Source: Ruegeria_C sp041537925
GTDB taxonomy: Bacteria; Pseudomonadota; Alphaproteobacteria; Rhodobacterales; Rhodobacteraceae
Direction of reading: 5' to 3'
DNA length: 64,000 bases
Assembly (NCBI RefSeq): GCF_041537925.1
Contig: NZ_JBGOSH010000003.1
Location: 248,001-312,000, forward strand
The first letter of the stretch is position 1, and each line of letters starts with the position of its first letter. The translations under genes and the position numbers were made by a program. Shown piece by piece: positions 37,506 to 45,750 of this stretch. Below the pieces are notes generated by a model. It was not told where the DNA came from, made no database searches, and saw only the letters and a list, made by a program, of their open reading frames with translations.

Positions 37506-38120
37506 TCAGCTCGCGCCTTTCGCGATCCACTCGCCATTGGCCCGCAGTCCGCTGGAACTCAGATCGATCATCGGTGCATTGACGAAACACCATGACGGGG
37601 CCTGTGCCTGACCCAACAGATGCCGCGCCTGCCCGTCCAGCCGCCACTTCCGGTAGATCCGCGCCGCAGGTGACATCCGCGCCGAAATCCGCTCGCCCGG
37701 GCGCGCGACCACCCCTACGGGTACGGACTCCATGATATAGCGCCAGTCTTGCCAATGATGGAACTGCGCCAGATTGTCAGCCCCCATCAGCCAGACAAAG
37801 CGCACCTGCGGATAGAGCGCCTGCAAGCGCCGAAGCGTTTCCGCCGTGGCCCGCGTCCCCAGCCGCGCCTCGATATCCGTCACATCGACCCGGGGGTGCC
37901 ACATCATTGCCCGCGCCGCCACCATGCGCTTCGCCATCGGGGCCGGTCCGCGCTCCTTCAGTGGATTGCCCGGCGAGACCAGCCACCAAACCCGGTCCAG
38001 TCCAAAAGCCTTCATCGCCTCAAGCGTGACATGTACATGACCGCGATGCGGCGGGTCGAACGACCCTCCGAACAGCCCGACGATCTGCCTGGCCCCGACC
38101 TGTGGAAACGCGTGTTTCAT
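37506..38120 (-). CDS. nadD: Nicotinate-nucleotide adenylyltransferase
   Basis: 204 residues. The nucleotidyltransferase motif GGSFDPPHRGH is at 18-28 and the C-terminal ISSTxIR-like motif is DLSSSGLRANG. It makes nicotinic acid adenine dinucleotide from NaMN and ATP, the step before NadE, whose gene lies 3.5 kb to the right. Upstream sequence shows only a weak ribosome-binding site. It is divergent from ettA. Confidence 0.93.
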   Translation of the reverse strand: MKHAFPQVGARQIVGLFGGSFDPPHRGHVHVTLEAMKAFGLDRVWWLVSPGNPLKERGPAPMAKRMVAARAMMWHPRVDVTDIEARLGTRATAETLRRLQALYPQVRFVWLMGADNLAQFHHWQDWRYIMESVPVGVVARPGERISARMSPAARIYRKWRLDGQARHLLGQAQAPSWCFVNAPMIDLSSSGLRANGEWIAKGAS

Positions 38121-38259
38121 GGTTTTTGCTCTGCCCAGAGTTTCCCGCCCATGTCAATCGGCAGCCCCGCTTGCCAATCACCATTCGCCAGCTTGCCCCG
38201 CCCGCGCGGCTTCGCTATCACACCGCCCAACCTGACTTCTCCGCCTCAAAGGACATCAA

Positions 38260-39915
38260 ATGGCCGCCTATCAATATGTCTACCACATGCAGGGTGTTTC
38301 CAAGACCTACCCCGGTGGCAAGAAATGCTTTGAAAACATTCACCTGTCCTTCCTGCCCGGCGTTAAGATTGGCGTTGTCGGCGTCAACGGCGCGGGTAAG
38401 TCTACCTTGATGAAGATCATGGCGGGCCTCGACAAGGATTTCACCGGCGAGGCATGGGCCGCCGAAGGCGCCAAGGTCGGCTACCTCCCGCAGGAACCGC
38501 AACTGGATGAAAGCCTCAGCGTGCGAGAAAACGTCATGCTGGGCGTGAAACCCAAAAAAGACATCCTCGACCGCTATAACGAACTGGCGATGAACTACTC
38601 GGATGAAACCGCCGAGGAGATGGCAGAACTACAAGACAAGATCGACGCCGAAAACCTCTGGGATCTCGACAGTCAAATCGATGTCAGCATGGAGGCCCTG
38701 CGCTGCCCCCCCGACGACGCCAATATCGCCAACCTCTCGGGCGGTGAGAAACGCCGGGTCGCGCTGTGCAAACTGCTGCTGCAAGCCCCCGACATGCTGC
38801 TGCTTGATGAACCGACCAACCACTTGGACGCCGAAACCATCGCATGGCTGCAACAGCACCTGATCGACTACAAGGGCACCATCCTGATCGTCACCCATGA
38901 CCGATATTTCCTGGACAGCATCACCGGCTGGATCCTCGAACTCGACCGCGGTCGCGGCATTCCCTACGAAGGCAACTATTCCGCCTGGCTGGAACAAAAG
39001 GCCAAACGGCTGGAGCAGGAAGCCCGCGAGGACAAGTCCAAGCAGAAAACCCTGCAACGTGAACTTGAATGGATGCGTCAGGGTCAAAAGGCCCGTCAGG
39101 CCAAATCCAAGGCGCGCATCAACGCCTATAACGATCTGGCAGGTCAGTCAGAACGTGAAAAACTCACCCGCGCCCAGATCGTCATCCCCAACGGCCAGCG
39201 CCTTGGCGGCAAGGTGATTGAGGTTGATGGCCTGTCCAAACACATGGGCGACAAGCAACTCATCGAAGGGCTCGACTTCGCCTTGCCCCCCGGCGGCATT
39301 GTTGGTGTGATCGGCCCCAATGGTGCGGGTAAATCGACGCTCTTCAAGATGCTCACCGGTCAGGAACAGCCCGACAGCGGCACCATCTCGCTGGGCGACA
39401 CGGTGCAGCTGTCCTACGTGGATCAGTCCCGCGACGATCTGGCCGACAATGACACCGTGTGGGAGGCAATCACCGGCGGCGCCGAGATCATCCAACTGGG
39501 CGACGCGCAGGTCAATTCTCGCGCCTATTGCTCGTCCTTCAACTTCAAGGGCGGCGACCAGCAGAAAAAGGTCTCGCTGCTCTCGGGTGGTGAGCGCAAC
39601 CGCGTCCACATGGCCCGCCTGCTGAAAGAGGGCGGCAACGTCCTGCTGCTCGACGAACCAACCAACGATCTCGACGTCGAAACCCTGCGCGCACTGGAAG
39701 ACGCGCTGGTCGATTTCGCCGGCTGCGCCGTGGTCATCTCGCACGACCGCTTCTTCCTCGACCGCATCTGCACCCATATCCTCGCGTTCGAAGGCGACGC
39801 CCATGTGGAATGGTTCGAGGGCAATTTCGAGGATTACGAAGAGGACAAGAAACGCCGTCTGGGACCGGATGCACTGGAGCCCAAGCGGTTGAAACATAAG
39901 AAGTTTGTAAGGTGA
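38260..39915 (+). CDS. ettA: Energy-dependent translational throttle protein EttA
   Basis: 551 residues, an ABC-F protein with two ATPase domains. The first has GVNGAGKST and LSGGEKRRVAL; the second has GPNGAGKST and LSGGERNRVHM. Between them is the linker with the arm region (about 250-300) typical of EttA, which binds the ribosomal E site and gates elongation by ATP level. AAAGGA precedes the start. It is a soluble cytoplasmic protein, full length. Confidence 0.95.
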   Translation: MAAYQYVYHMQGVSKTYPGGKKCFENIHLSFLPGVKIGVVGVNGAGKSTLMKIMAGLDKDFTGEAWAAEGAKVGYLPQEPQLDESLSVRENVMLGVKPKKDILDRYNELAMNYSDETAEEMAELQDKIDAENLWDLDSQIDVSMEALRCPPDDANIANLSGGEKRRVALCKLLLQAPDMLLLDEPTNHLDAETIAWLQQHLIDYKGTILIVTHDRYFLDSITGWILELDRGRGIPYEGNYSAWLEQKAKRLEQEAREDKSKQKTLQRELEWMRQGQKARQAKSKARINAYNDLAGQSEREKLTRAQIVIPNGQRLGGKVIEVDGLSKHMGDKQLIEGLDFALPPGGIVGVIGPNGAGKSTLFKMLTGQEQPDSGTISLGDTVQLSYVDQSRDDLADNDTVWEAITGGAEIIQLGDAQVNSRAYCSSFNFKGGDQQKKVSLLSGGERNRVHMARLLKEGGNVLLLDEPTNDLDVETLRALEDALVDFAGCAVVISHDRFFLDRICTHILAFEGDAHVEWFEGNFEDYEEDKKRRLGPDALEPKRLKHKKFVR

Positions 39916-39919
39916 TGTA

Positions 39920-40249
39920 TTGGATTGGACGATCGTTGCCACTGCGGCTGCTACCGGGTTGCTAACCGGTGCAGCCAGTTCGGTTCTAGCACCCTCGGCG
40001 AATTGGAAGGTTGAGGAAAGACGATTGCGATGGCAGGCCAAACTGGCCGCTGTCGAAAGCGCAAGAAAAGTCCTCGAGAATTGTTTATCCTACGCTTTCG
40101 CGGCAACTCCAGAGTATTCACGATTGCGTCCATATTTTAGTACAGATCTGCGTCGTACTCTTGAGACCGGTCGAACCTTAGTCGTTAGGTCTGGCGCAAG
40201 AAGGACGGACGGCTTGAAGCACTCGGTATTGGACGAGATCTCAAAATAG
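39920..40249 (+). CDS. Hypothetical protein directly after ettA
   Basis: 109 residues starting at TTG 39920, only 4 nt after the ettA stop. One N-terminal hydrophobic stretch (about 4-26) is followed by an amphipathic, Arg-rich helix (EERRLRWQAKLAAVESARKV). Nothing recognisable. Its base use is less GC-rich than that of ettA. A single membrane anchor with a cytoplasmic helix is plausible. It may be a chance frame. Confidence 0.4.
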   Translation: MDWTIVATAAATGLLTGAASSVLAPSANWKVEERRLRWQAKLAAVESARKVLENCLSYAFAATPEYSRLRPYFSTDLRRTLETGRTLVVRSGARRTDGLKHSVLDEISK

Positions 40250-40324
40250 AAAACCAATGGAGACTCCTCTAGGTCCTTGCGACCGTGGGATGGTTGCCCG
40301 CACCCATCCCACCGTTCGCCAACG

Positions 40325-40945
40325 TCACGCAGCCATTGCCGAATCATCCAGCTTCTGCAGGAACATATCGTGGTCGCGCTCAAAGATGCGTTCCAGTTTC
40401 AGCGCGATCTTGTTCTTCTTCTGGGCCTCCTTGAAGAGGTCTTGCGCCTCGCTCTCGGCCAGTTTCTGTTCATGCGGCTTGCCCTTCAGATAGCGCTCGA
40501 AATCTACCCGCAACTCCTCGATCCGCTCCATGTCCTTGACGAATTGGTGCAGGTATTTCGCATAGGTCTCGGCCGAGATGTTGAATATCCGGTAGAACGC
40601 CTTGAGGTCCTTGTTCTTGTGATGCTCTCCGGCCAGAACCGCGATCTCGATCCGGGAATCGCTGAGGTCTTTCCGCTTCATCTTCAACTGCTTCAGCCCG
40701 CGCGAGATGTCCTTGACGCCCCATTTCGGCGCCTTGCCGCGCGCCTCCAGCGCTGTCATCGTGTTGTCGCCGACAATACCGTCGACCTTCAGCTTGTTCT
40801 TTTTCTGGAACGCCTTGACCGCGGTCAGCATGGCCTCATCAAACACCCCGTTCACACTCACTTTCGGCTTGGCCCCTAATTTGTTGAGCTTTTCCTGGAC
40901 TTTCTTGACGGGGGCGCCCTTGGCACCTTTCTTCAGCAGTTTCAT
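40325..40945 (-). CDS. Peptidoglycan-binding (PG_binding_1) domain protein
   Basis: 206 residues with GGAGA before the start. Residues 1-70 form a PG_binding_1 repeat (VKKVQEKLNKLG, VNGVFDEAMLTAVKAFQKKN, VDGIVGDNTMTAL). The rest is a charged helical domain (about 75-200) that I do not recognise. No signal peptide is visible, so how it reaches the wall is unclear. Domain-level function is binding to glycan peptides. Confidence 0.78.
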   Translation of the reverse strand: MKLLKKGAKGAPVKKVQEKLNKLGAKPKVSVNGVFDEAMLTAVKAFQKKNKLKVDGIVGDNTMTALEARGKAPKWGVKDISRGLKQLKMKRKDLSDSRIEIAVLAGEHHKNKDLKAFYRIFNISAETYAKYLHQFVKDMERIEELRVDFERYLKGKPHEQKLAESEAQDLFKEAQKKNKIALKLERIFERDHDMFLQKLDDSAMAA

Positions 40946-41114
40946 CGCATTTCTCCGTATCTGGGTCGGCAGGGTGCCGAACTTGCTGCGGTGAAAAACA
41001 GATAACTGGCCCGCAAAGATCGCGCTTGCGGAAGGGCTGAGGATTACTTGAGGGTTTCGTGGATTTTTCTGGGGTCGGGACGCGTTGCCAAGCCCCGGAT
41101 GCGTGGCAGCACCC

Positions 41115-41402
41115 TCACCGGCTGCGAAGGCGCCTCAGCAGCGCGCCAAGCCGACCTTGCCAGCGGTCTTCGGGCTTTTGCATATGCTTGAATGGTGTCG
41201 GTTCGGTCGAGGTCTTTGCGCGTGCGCGGCGCTCTTTCAACCCGCGCATTTGCGGAGACGGCCCGGCGGTCTCACTGATATGTTTGTCCATGAACGCGCG
41301 AATGGCCTCTTCCGAAAACACGTCCCGCGGAGGTTTCGTTCTTGGCTTCACGGGCTTCCAACCCGCTCTTCTGGGAGGCACGTAAACGGATTTATCGGTC
41401 AT
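41115..41402 (-). CDS. Hypothetical basic protein
   Basis: 95 residues, very Arg/Lys/Pro-rich (YVPPRRAGWKPVKPRTKPPR; ends ALLRRLRSR), with a short helical centre (FSEEAIRAFMDKHISE). No ribosome-binding site is obvious and no family is recalled. It could be a small nucleic-acid-binding protein. Whether it is a real gene is uncertain. Confidence 0.45.
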   Translation of the reverse strand: MTDKSVYVPPRRAGWKPVKPRTKPPRDVFSEEAIRAFMDKHISETAGPSPQMRGLKERRARAKTSTEPTPFKHMQKPEDRWQGRLGALLRRLRSR

Positions 41403-41608
41403 GACAAAACACCAAACAGTTCAGATCTCAGGCCGCGCCCCGATCTGATGTCGGTGTCTGTGCGGATCTTTCTGCTCGGACAAGCTTCTGTATTCAAACA
41501 ATAAAATAGGTGCCTTCACCGCGATTGTGGAGCTTGTCTGGCATAAATGTGGCACAATTTTGGTTGCATTTCAAGCGCCAACAGAAACCCAGGGTTGTGG
41601 CGTTGTAA

Positions 41609-43267
41609 TCAACTTCTGTCGCGCCACCGGTTCACGATCGGATAGCGGCGGTCCAGCCAGAAGGCGCGCGGCGTCAAGCGAGCACCGGGGGCAGATTGGA
41701 ACCGCTTGTACTCGCTGATATAGACCAGATGCTCGACCCGGCGCGTGGTCTCGGAGTCAAACCCGGCCGCCACGCAATCGGCGATGGAACCGTCCCGATC
41801 CACCAGAATCTCCAGGATCGCGTCCAGCTCGGGATAATCGGGCAGGCTGTCGCTGTCTTTCTGATCGTCGCGCAGTTCGGCGCTTGGCGGTTTGTCGATG
41901 ACCGAGGGCCGGATCACCTCGCCCTCCGGGCCCTTCATCCAATCCCGGTGATTGGCGTTGCGCCAGCGGCAGGATTCGAAAACGCGGGTTTTGTAAAGGT
42001 CCTTGATCGGGTTATAGCCACCCGCCATATCGCCATAGATCGTGGCATAGCCCACCGCCACCTCGGATTTGTTGCCGGTGGTCAGCAGCATCTCGCCAAA
42101 CTTGTTGGAAAGCGCCATTAGCAGCAGACCGCGCAGGCGCGACTGGATGTTTTCTTCGGCCAACCCCGGCTCAGTGCCTGCAAACAGCGGGGCCAGCGTG
42201 TTTGTGATCGCCGCGCGCCCCTCAGAGATTGGCACATAGTCATAGCGCACACCCAACGCCTTGGCCACGGCCTCGGCATCGTCCAGCGAGGCCGGGCTAG
42301 TATATTCCGAGGGCAGCATCACACAGCGCACATTCTCGGCGCCCAGCGCATCCACCGCAATGGCCGCGACCAGCGCCGAATCCACACCGCCTGACAGACC
42401 CAGAAGCACCTTGCCAAAGCCGGTCTTGCCGCAATAGTCGCGCAAGCTTTGCACCATGCAGCGGTAATCCTGTTCCCATTCATCGGGCAGCGGCGCGATC
42501 TCGCCTTGCTGGATGCGCCAACCATCGGGGCCTCGCTCAAGGTCCAGTTGAGTGATCGCTTCGTCAAAGACCGGCATGCGCAGCGCCAGCGCGCCGCCGG
42601 GATTGATTGCAAAGGTGCCGCCGTCAAAAACTTGATCGTCCTGACCGCCCACCATGTTCAGGTAGATCACCGGCAATCCTGTTTCGACCGAGCGCGCCAC
42701 CATGTGGTTCAGCCGCACGTCCATCTTGTCGCGGTAGTAGGGCGAGCCGTTGGGGATCAGCAGGAACTCGGCCCCGGTCTCGGCCTGGGTCTCGGCCACG
42801 TCCTCGAACCAGCCATCTTCGCAGATGGGCGATCCCACGCGGGTGTTACCAACCGAATAGGGCCCGCCCAGAGGCCCGGCATCAAAGATGCGGACCTCGT
42901 CGAAAACGGTATCGTTGGGCAGGTGATGCTTCAGCATCCGACTGGTGATCTTGCCGCCTTTCAGGATGCAATAGGCATTATAAAGCTTGCCGTCCTCTGC
43001 CCAGGGGCACCCGATGGCCAGCGCCGGACCATCGGCGCAGTCTGCGGCCAGCGCCCGAACCTGATCCATCGCCGACAGATGGAACGCGGGTTTTCTCACC
43101 AGATCCTGGGCGTTGTATCCGGTGATGAACATCTCAGTCAGCGCGACCAGATCGGCACCGTTCTCTTTGCCCGACTGCCAGGCTGCGCGCGCCTGGGCGG
43201 CGTTGCCCTCAAGGTCGCCAACCACCGGGTTGAGTTGCGCCAATGTGATGCGGAAACTGTCAGCCAT
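41609..43267 (-). CDS. nadE: Glutamine-dependent NAD+ synthetase
   Basis: 552 residues with two domains. The N-terminal nitrilase-type glutaminase (about 1-260) has its catalytic Glu in LTEMFITGY, Lys in RMLKHHLPND and Cys in PICEDGWFED. The C-terminal ATP-pyrophosphatase synthetase has the P-loop GLSGGVDSAL and the NAD-binding loop TTGNKSEVAVGY. It amidates nicotinic acid adenine dinucleotide to NAD+. GAGGG precedes the start. The length fits glutamine-dependent NadE. Confidence 0.95.
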   Translation of the reverse strand: MADSFRITLAQLNPVVGDLEGNAAQARAAWQSGKENGADLVALTEMFITGYNAQDLVRKPAFHLSAMDQVRALAADCADGPALAIGCPWAEDGKLYNAYCILKGGKITSRMLKHHLPNDTVFDEVRIFDAGPLGGPYSVGNTRVGSPICEDGWFEDVAETQAETGAEFLLIPNGSPYYRDKMDVRLNHMVARSVETGLPVIYLNMVGGQDDQVFDGGTFAINPGGALALRMPVFDEAITQLDLERGPDGWRIQQGEIAPLPDEWEQDYRCMVQSLRDYCGKTGFGKVLLGLSGGVDSALVAAIAVDALGAENVRCVMLPSEYTSPASLDDAEAVAKALGVRYDYVPISEGRAAITNTLAPLFAGTEPGLAEENIQSRLRGLLLMALSNKFGEMLLTTGNKSEVAVGYATIYGDMAGGYNPIKDLYKTRVFESCRWRNANHRDWMKGPEGEVIRPSVIDKPPSAELRDDQKDSDSLPDYPELDAILEILVDRDGSIADCVAAGFDSETTRRVEHLVYISEYKRFQSAPGARLTPRAFWLDRRYPIVNRWRDRS

Positions 43268-43424
43268 GCCGCCCTCATGCAGTAAAGGTCAGTCTGACCA
43301 TTTACCAGATCACGCCGAGAGGGAAAGCCAAATGCGGCAAAAGACATTGCCCCCGGTAGCCGCCTGTCCTAATTTTGAGTAAACACGTGCAGCGATGCAC
43401 GGAAATGAGCAGACAGAGGCACAG

Positions 43425-44822
43425 ATGAACACGATCCGCAGGACCATCATCGCCGGTATCGCACTCGGGGCAGCAGGCCACGCGCTTGCGCAGGATGGCC
43501 AGGTTCTGACCAAGCAGGACGATATCGGTGGCGTCTATGAGGGCACATTCCGCGGCGGACTGCAGCACGGCACTGGCAGTTATCGCCTGCCCAACGGCTA
43601 CGAATATACCGGCGACTGGATCGATGGCGAGATTCGCGGCAAGGGCGTGGCGCGCTTTCCTGACGGCTCGATTTATGAGGGCGATTTCGTCAAAGGCAAG
43701 CCCGAGGGCAAAGGCAAGATCACCTTCGCTGATGGCGGCACTTTCGAGGGCGACTGGCTGAACGGTGTCATCAATGGCCAAGGCATCGGCGACTATGCCA
43801 ATGGCGTGCAATATGAAGGCGGGTTCCAGAATGCCAAACACCACGGCAAGGGAGTGATGCAAAGCCCCGGCGGCTATGTCTATGACGGTGACTGGGTCGA
43901 GGGCCGCAAGGAAGGCACCGGCACCATCACCTACCCCGATGGTGCGAGTTACAAGGGCGAGATCAAGGCCGGGCAGCGGCACGGCACGGGGACGCTCAAA
44001 CTGCCCGACGGGCTTGTCTATGTCGGCCAGTGGGCGGATGGTCAGATCAGCGGCGAGGGCCGCCTGACGCAGCCCAATGGCGATGTCTACGAAGGCAATC
44101 TGACCGAGGGTCGTCGCGAGGGGACGGGAAAGGTGACCTATGCCAATGGCGACACCTATGCCGGCGACTTCGCAGATGATCAGCGCCATGGGCAGGGCAC
44201 GTTCACTGGTACCGATGGCTATACCTATAATGGCGCCTGGGTCACAGGCCAGATCGAGGGTGAAGGCCGCGTCACCTACCCCGATGGCTCGGTCTACGAA
44301 GGCGCGTTCCGGGCCGATCTGGCCGACGGGGTCGGCAAGATCGTCTATCCCGACGGCTCCAGCTATGAGGGCGGCTGGATTGCTGGCGTCATCGAAGGCA
44401 AAGGCAAGGCGATCTATGCCAATGGAATCGTCTATAATGGCCAGTTCGAGAACGCCAAGAACCACGGCACCGGGGTGATGACCTATCTCGATGGGTATCG
44501 TTACGAAGGCGAATGGAAAGACGGGTTACGCCATGGCAAGGGCAAGGCCACTTACCCCGACGGCTCGGTCTATATCGGCGACTACAACAAGGGTCAGCGC
44601 GAAGGTCAGGGCGAGATCACCATGGCCGACGGGTTCAAATATTCCGGCCAATGGCAGGGCGGCAAGATCAGTGGCAATGGTGTTGCCACTTATGCTAATG
44701 GCGATGTCTACGAGGGTAATTTCCGCAATGGCAAACGCCAGGGCGAAGGCACGATGCGCTATGCAGGCGGGCAGGAGGAATCCGGTACCTGGGAAAACGG
44801 CGCGCTCAAGGACGGCGGCTGA
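43425..44822 (+). CDS. Secreted MORN-repeat protein
   Basis: 465 residues. The start is taken at ATG 43425, giving a clean signal peptide (MNTIRRTIIAGIALGAAGHA, cleavage near LAQ). The rest is an uninterrupted array of about 18 MORN repeats plus a partial one, each 23 residues, of the form YEGxWxxGxxxGxGxxxYxDG. MORN arrays form extended beta ribbons that bind lipids or partners. The DNA shows the same 69-bp period. Function is unknown; a periplasmic or surface scaffold is plausible. Confidence 0.9.
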   Translation: MNTIRRTIIAGIALGAAGHALAQDGQVLTKQDDIGGVYEGTFRGGLQHGTGSYRLPNGYEYTGDWIDGEIRGKGVARFPDGSIYEGDFVKGKPEGKGKITFADGGTFEGDWLNGVINGQGIGDYANGVQYEGGFQNAKHHGKGVMQSPGGYVYDGDWVEGRKEGTGTITYPDGASYKGEIKAGQRHGTGTLKLPDGLVYVGQWADGQISGEGRLTQPNGDVYEGNLTEGRREGTGKVTYANGDTYAGDFADDQRHGQGTFTGTDGYTYNGAWVTGQIEGEGRVTYPDGSVYEGAFRADLADGVGKIVYPDGSSYEGGWIAGVIEGKGKAIYANGIVYNGQFENAKNHGTGVMTYLDGYRYEGEWKDGLRHGKGKATYPDGSVYIGDYNKGQREGQGEITMADGFKYSGQWQGGKISGNGVATYANGDVYEGNFRNGKRQGEGTMRYAGGQEESGTWENGALKDGG

Positions 44823-44825
44823 ACG

Positions 44826-45491
44826 TTACCATTCGACCGCTTTGCCTGCCCAATCGAAAAACCGCCCGGTCTGGTCAGGCGCTAGCCCCTCGATCACCGA
44901 AAGCAGGTTCTCTGCCGCCTCTTCCGCAGTGACAGAGGGATGCCCGCCGGCATATTTCTCGGTCAACCCGGTTCTGACTGTCCCCGGATGCAGCGCCACG
45001 CAGATACTGTCGCGATGGCTGCGGCTGAGTTCGATCGAGGCGGTTTGAATGATCTGATTCATCGCCGCCTTGGCTGCGCGGTAGCTGACCCAACCACCCA
45101 GCCGGTTGCCCCCGATCGAACCAACCCGCGCCGAAAGCGCCGCAAAGACGCAGCGCCGGTCGCGCGGCAAAAGACGCGCAGCATCTCGTAAAACCAGCGC
45201 CGGACCCACCGCATTCAAGGCGAATTGATCCATCATCACCTGCGCCCGGATCGACCGGATGGTCTTTTCCGGGGCAGCACCCGCAATCTCCAAGGCGCCC
45301 GACGCCACGAAGATCAGATCGAAAGACCCGCCAAGCGCGCCCAGCACACGCACGACCGAGGCCTCATCTGTCAGGTCAAGACCGTCTTGAGACCGCGACA
45401 GCGCCTCGACCGACACGCCACGCGCACGAAGTGCGGCAGCGACCGCCTGCCCTATTCCACCGGATGCTCCGATCACCAATGCCCGTTCCAT
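44826..45491 (-). CDS. Short-chain dehydrogenase/reductase (CsgA/C-factor-like)
   Basis: 221 residues. The cofactor loop is GASGGIGQ (about 8-15), and the catalytic tetrad is present as Ser in AALSARVGS and Y-x3-K in SYRAAKAAM. The small size and GNRLGGWVSYRAAK place it near the C-factor-type SDRs. The substrate is unknown. It is convergent with the MORN gene and divergent from leuA. Confidence 0.88.
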   Translation of the reverse strand: MERALVIGASGGIGQAVAAALRARGVSVEALSRSQDGLDLTDEASVVRVLGALGGSFDLIFVASGALEIAGAAPEKTIRSIRAQVMMDQFALNAVGPALVLRDAARLLPRDRRCVFAALSARVGSIGGNRLGGWVSYRAAKAAMNQIIQTASIELSRSHRDSICVALHPGTVRTGLTEKYAGGHPSVTAEEAAENLLSVIEGLAPDQTGRFFDWAGKAVEW

Positions 45492-45572
45492 GCCGCGCAG
45501 GTAGAAGGAACGGGAACAACGTCAATGCCGCGCCCAGATCGAATTGGCTCTTCCCATTCCCCCGCGCCCCTG

Positions 45573-45578
45573 TATAAA
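45573..45578 (+). promoter_or_regulatory. -10 element of the leuA leader
   Basis: TATAAA lies 9 nt before the ATG of the leader peptide. A transcript starting about 7 nt downstream would begin almost at that ATG, giving a nearly leaderless message, as described for alphaproteobacterial trpL. The -35 region is weak. Confidence 0.45.
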
Positions 45579-45586
45579 CTCGCCTC

Positions 45587-45670
45587 ATGATCAACCACGC
45601 AAAAATCCCAGTGACCCACGCCGCATGCGGCGCGTCCCTGCGTGGCCTACTGATCCTAAACCGCCTCTGA
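45587..45670 (+). CDS. Leucine leader peptide
   Basis: A 27-residue peptide ending RGLLILNRL-stop, with four Leu and one Ile in the last seven residues before the stop codon. It sits 80 nt upstream of leuA, in the position of a leucine attenuator peptide. It lacks a normal ribosome-binding site but starts just after the probable transcription start. Codon crowding at the end, where stalled ribosomes would overlap the first RNA hairpin, supports an attenuation role. Confidence 0.7.
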   Translation: MINHAKIPVTHAACGASLRGLLILNRL

Positions 45671-45727
45671 GCGTGCCGTCCGGCGCGCCCGCTCAGAGGA
45701 GGATGCCTGCGCGCCCAGAGGTTTAGG
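45655..45727 (+). promoter_or_regulatory. leuA attenuator with alternative RNA pairings
   Basis: Hairpin A: CCTCTGAGCG (45664-45673) pairs perfectly with CGCTCAGAGG (45690-45699), and the leader stop codon lies in its left arm. Alternative B: CCTAAACC plus CTCTG (45655-45669) can pair with CAGAGGTTTAGG (45716-45727), excluding A. Ribosome position on the leucine codons would decide between them. No U run follows A, so the read-out could be Rho-linked or translational. Confidence 0.6.
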
Positions 45728-45750
45728 ACAGAAGACAGAAAGACATACCC

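Noticed and set aside
43302..44465. 387-codon open frame on the minus strand opposite the MORN gene
   Set aside because: It is a by-product of the 69-bp repeat and codon bias of the MORN gene. Its product is itself a 23-residue repeat with no known family.
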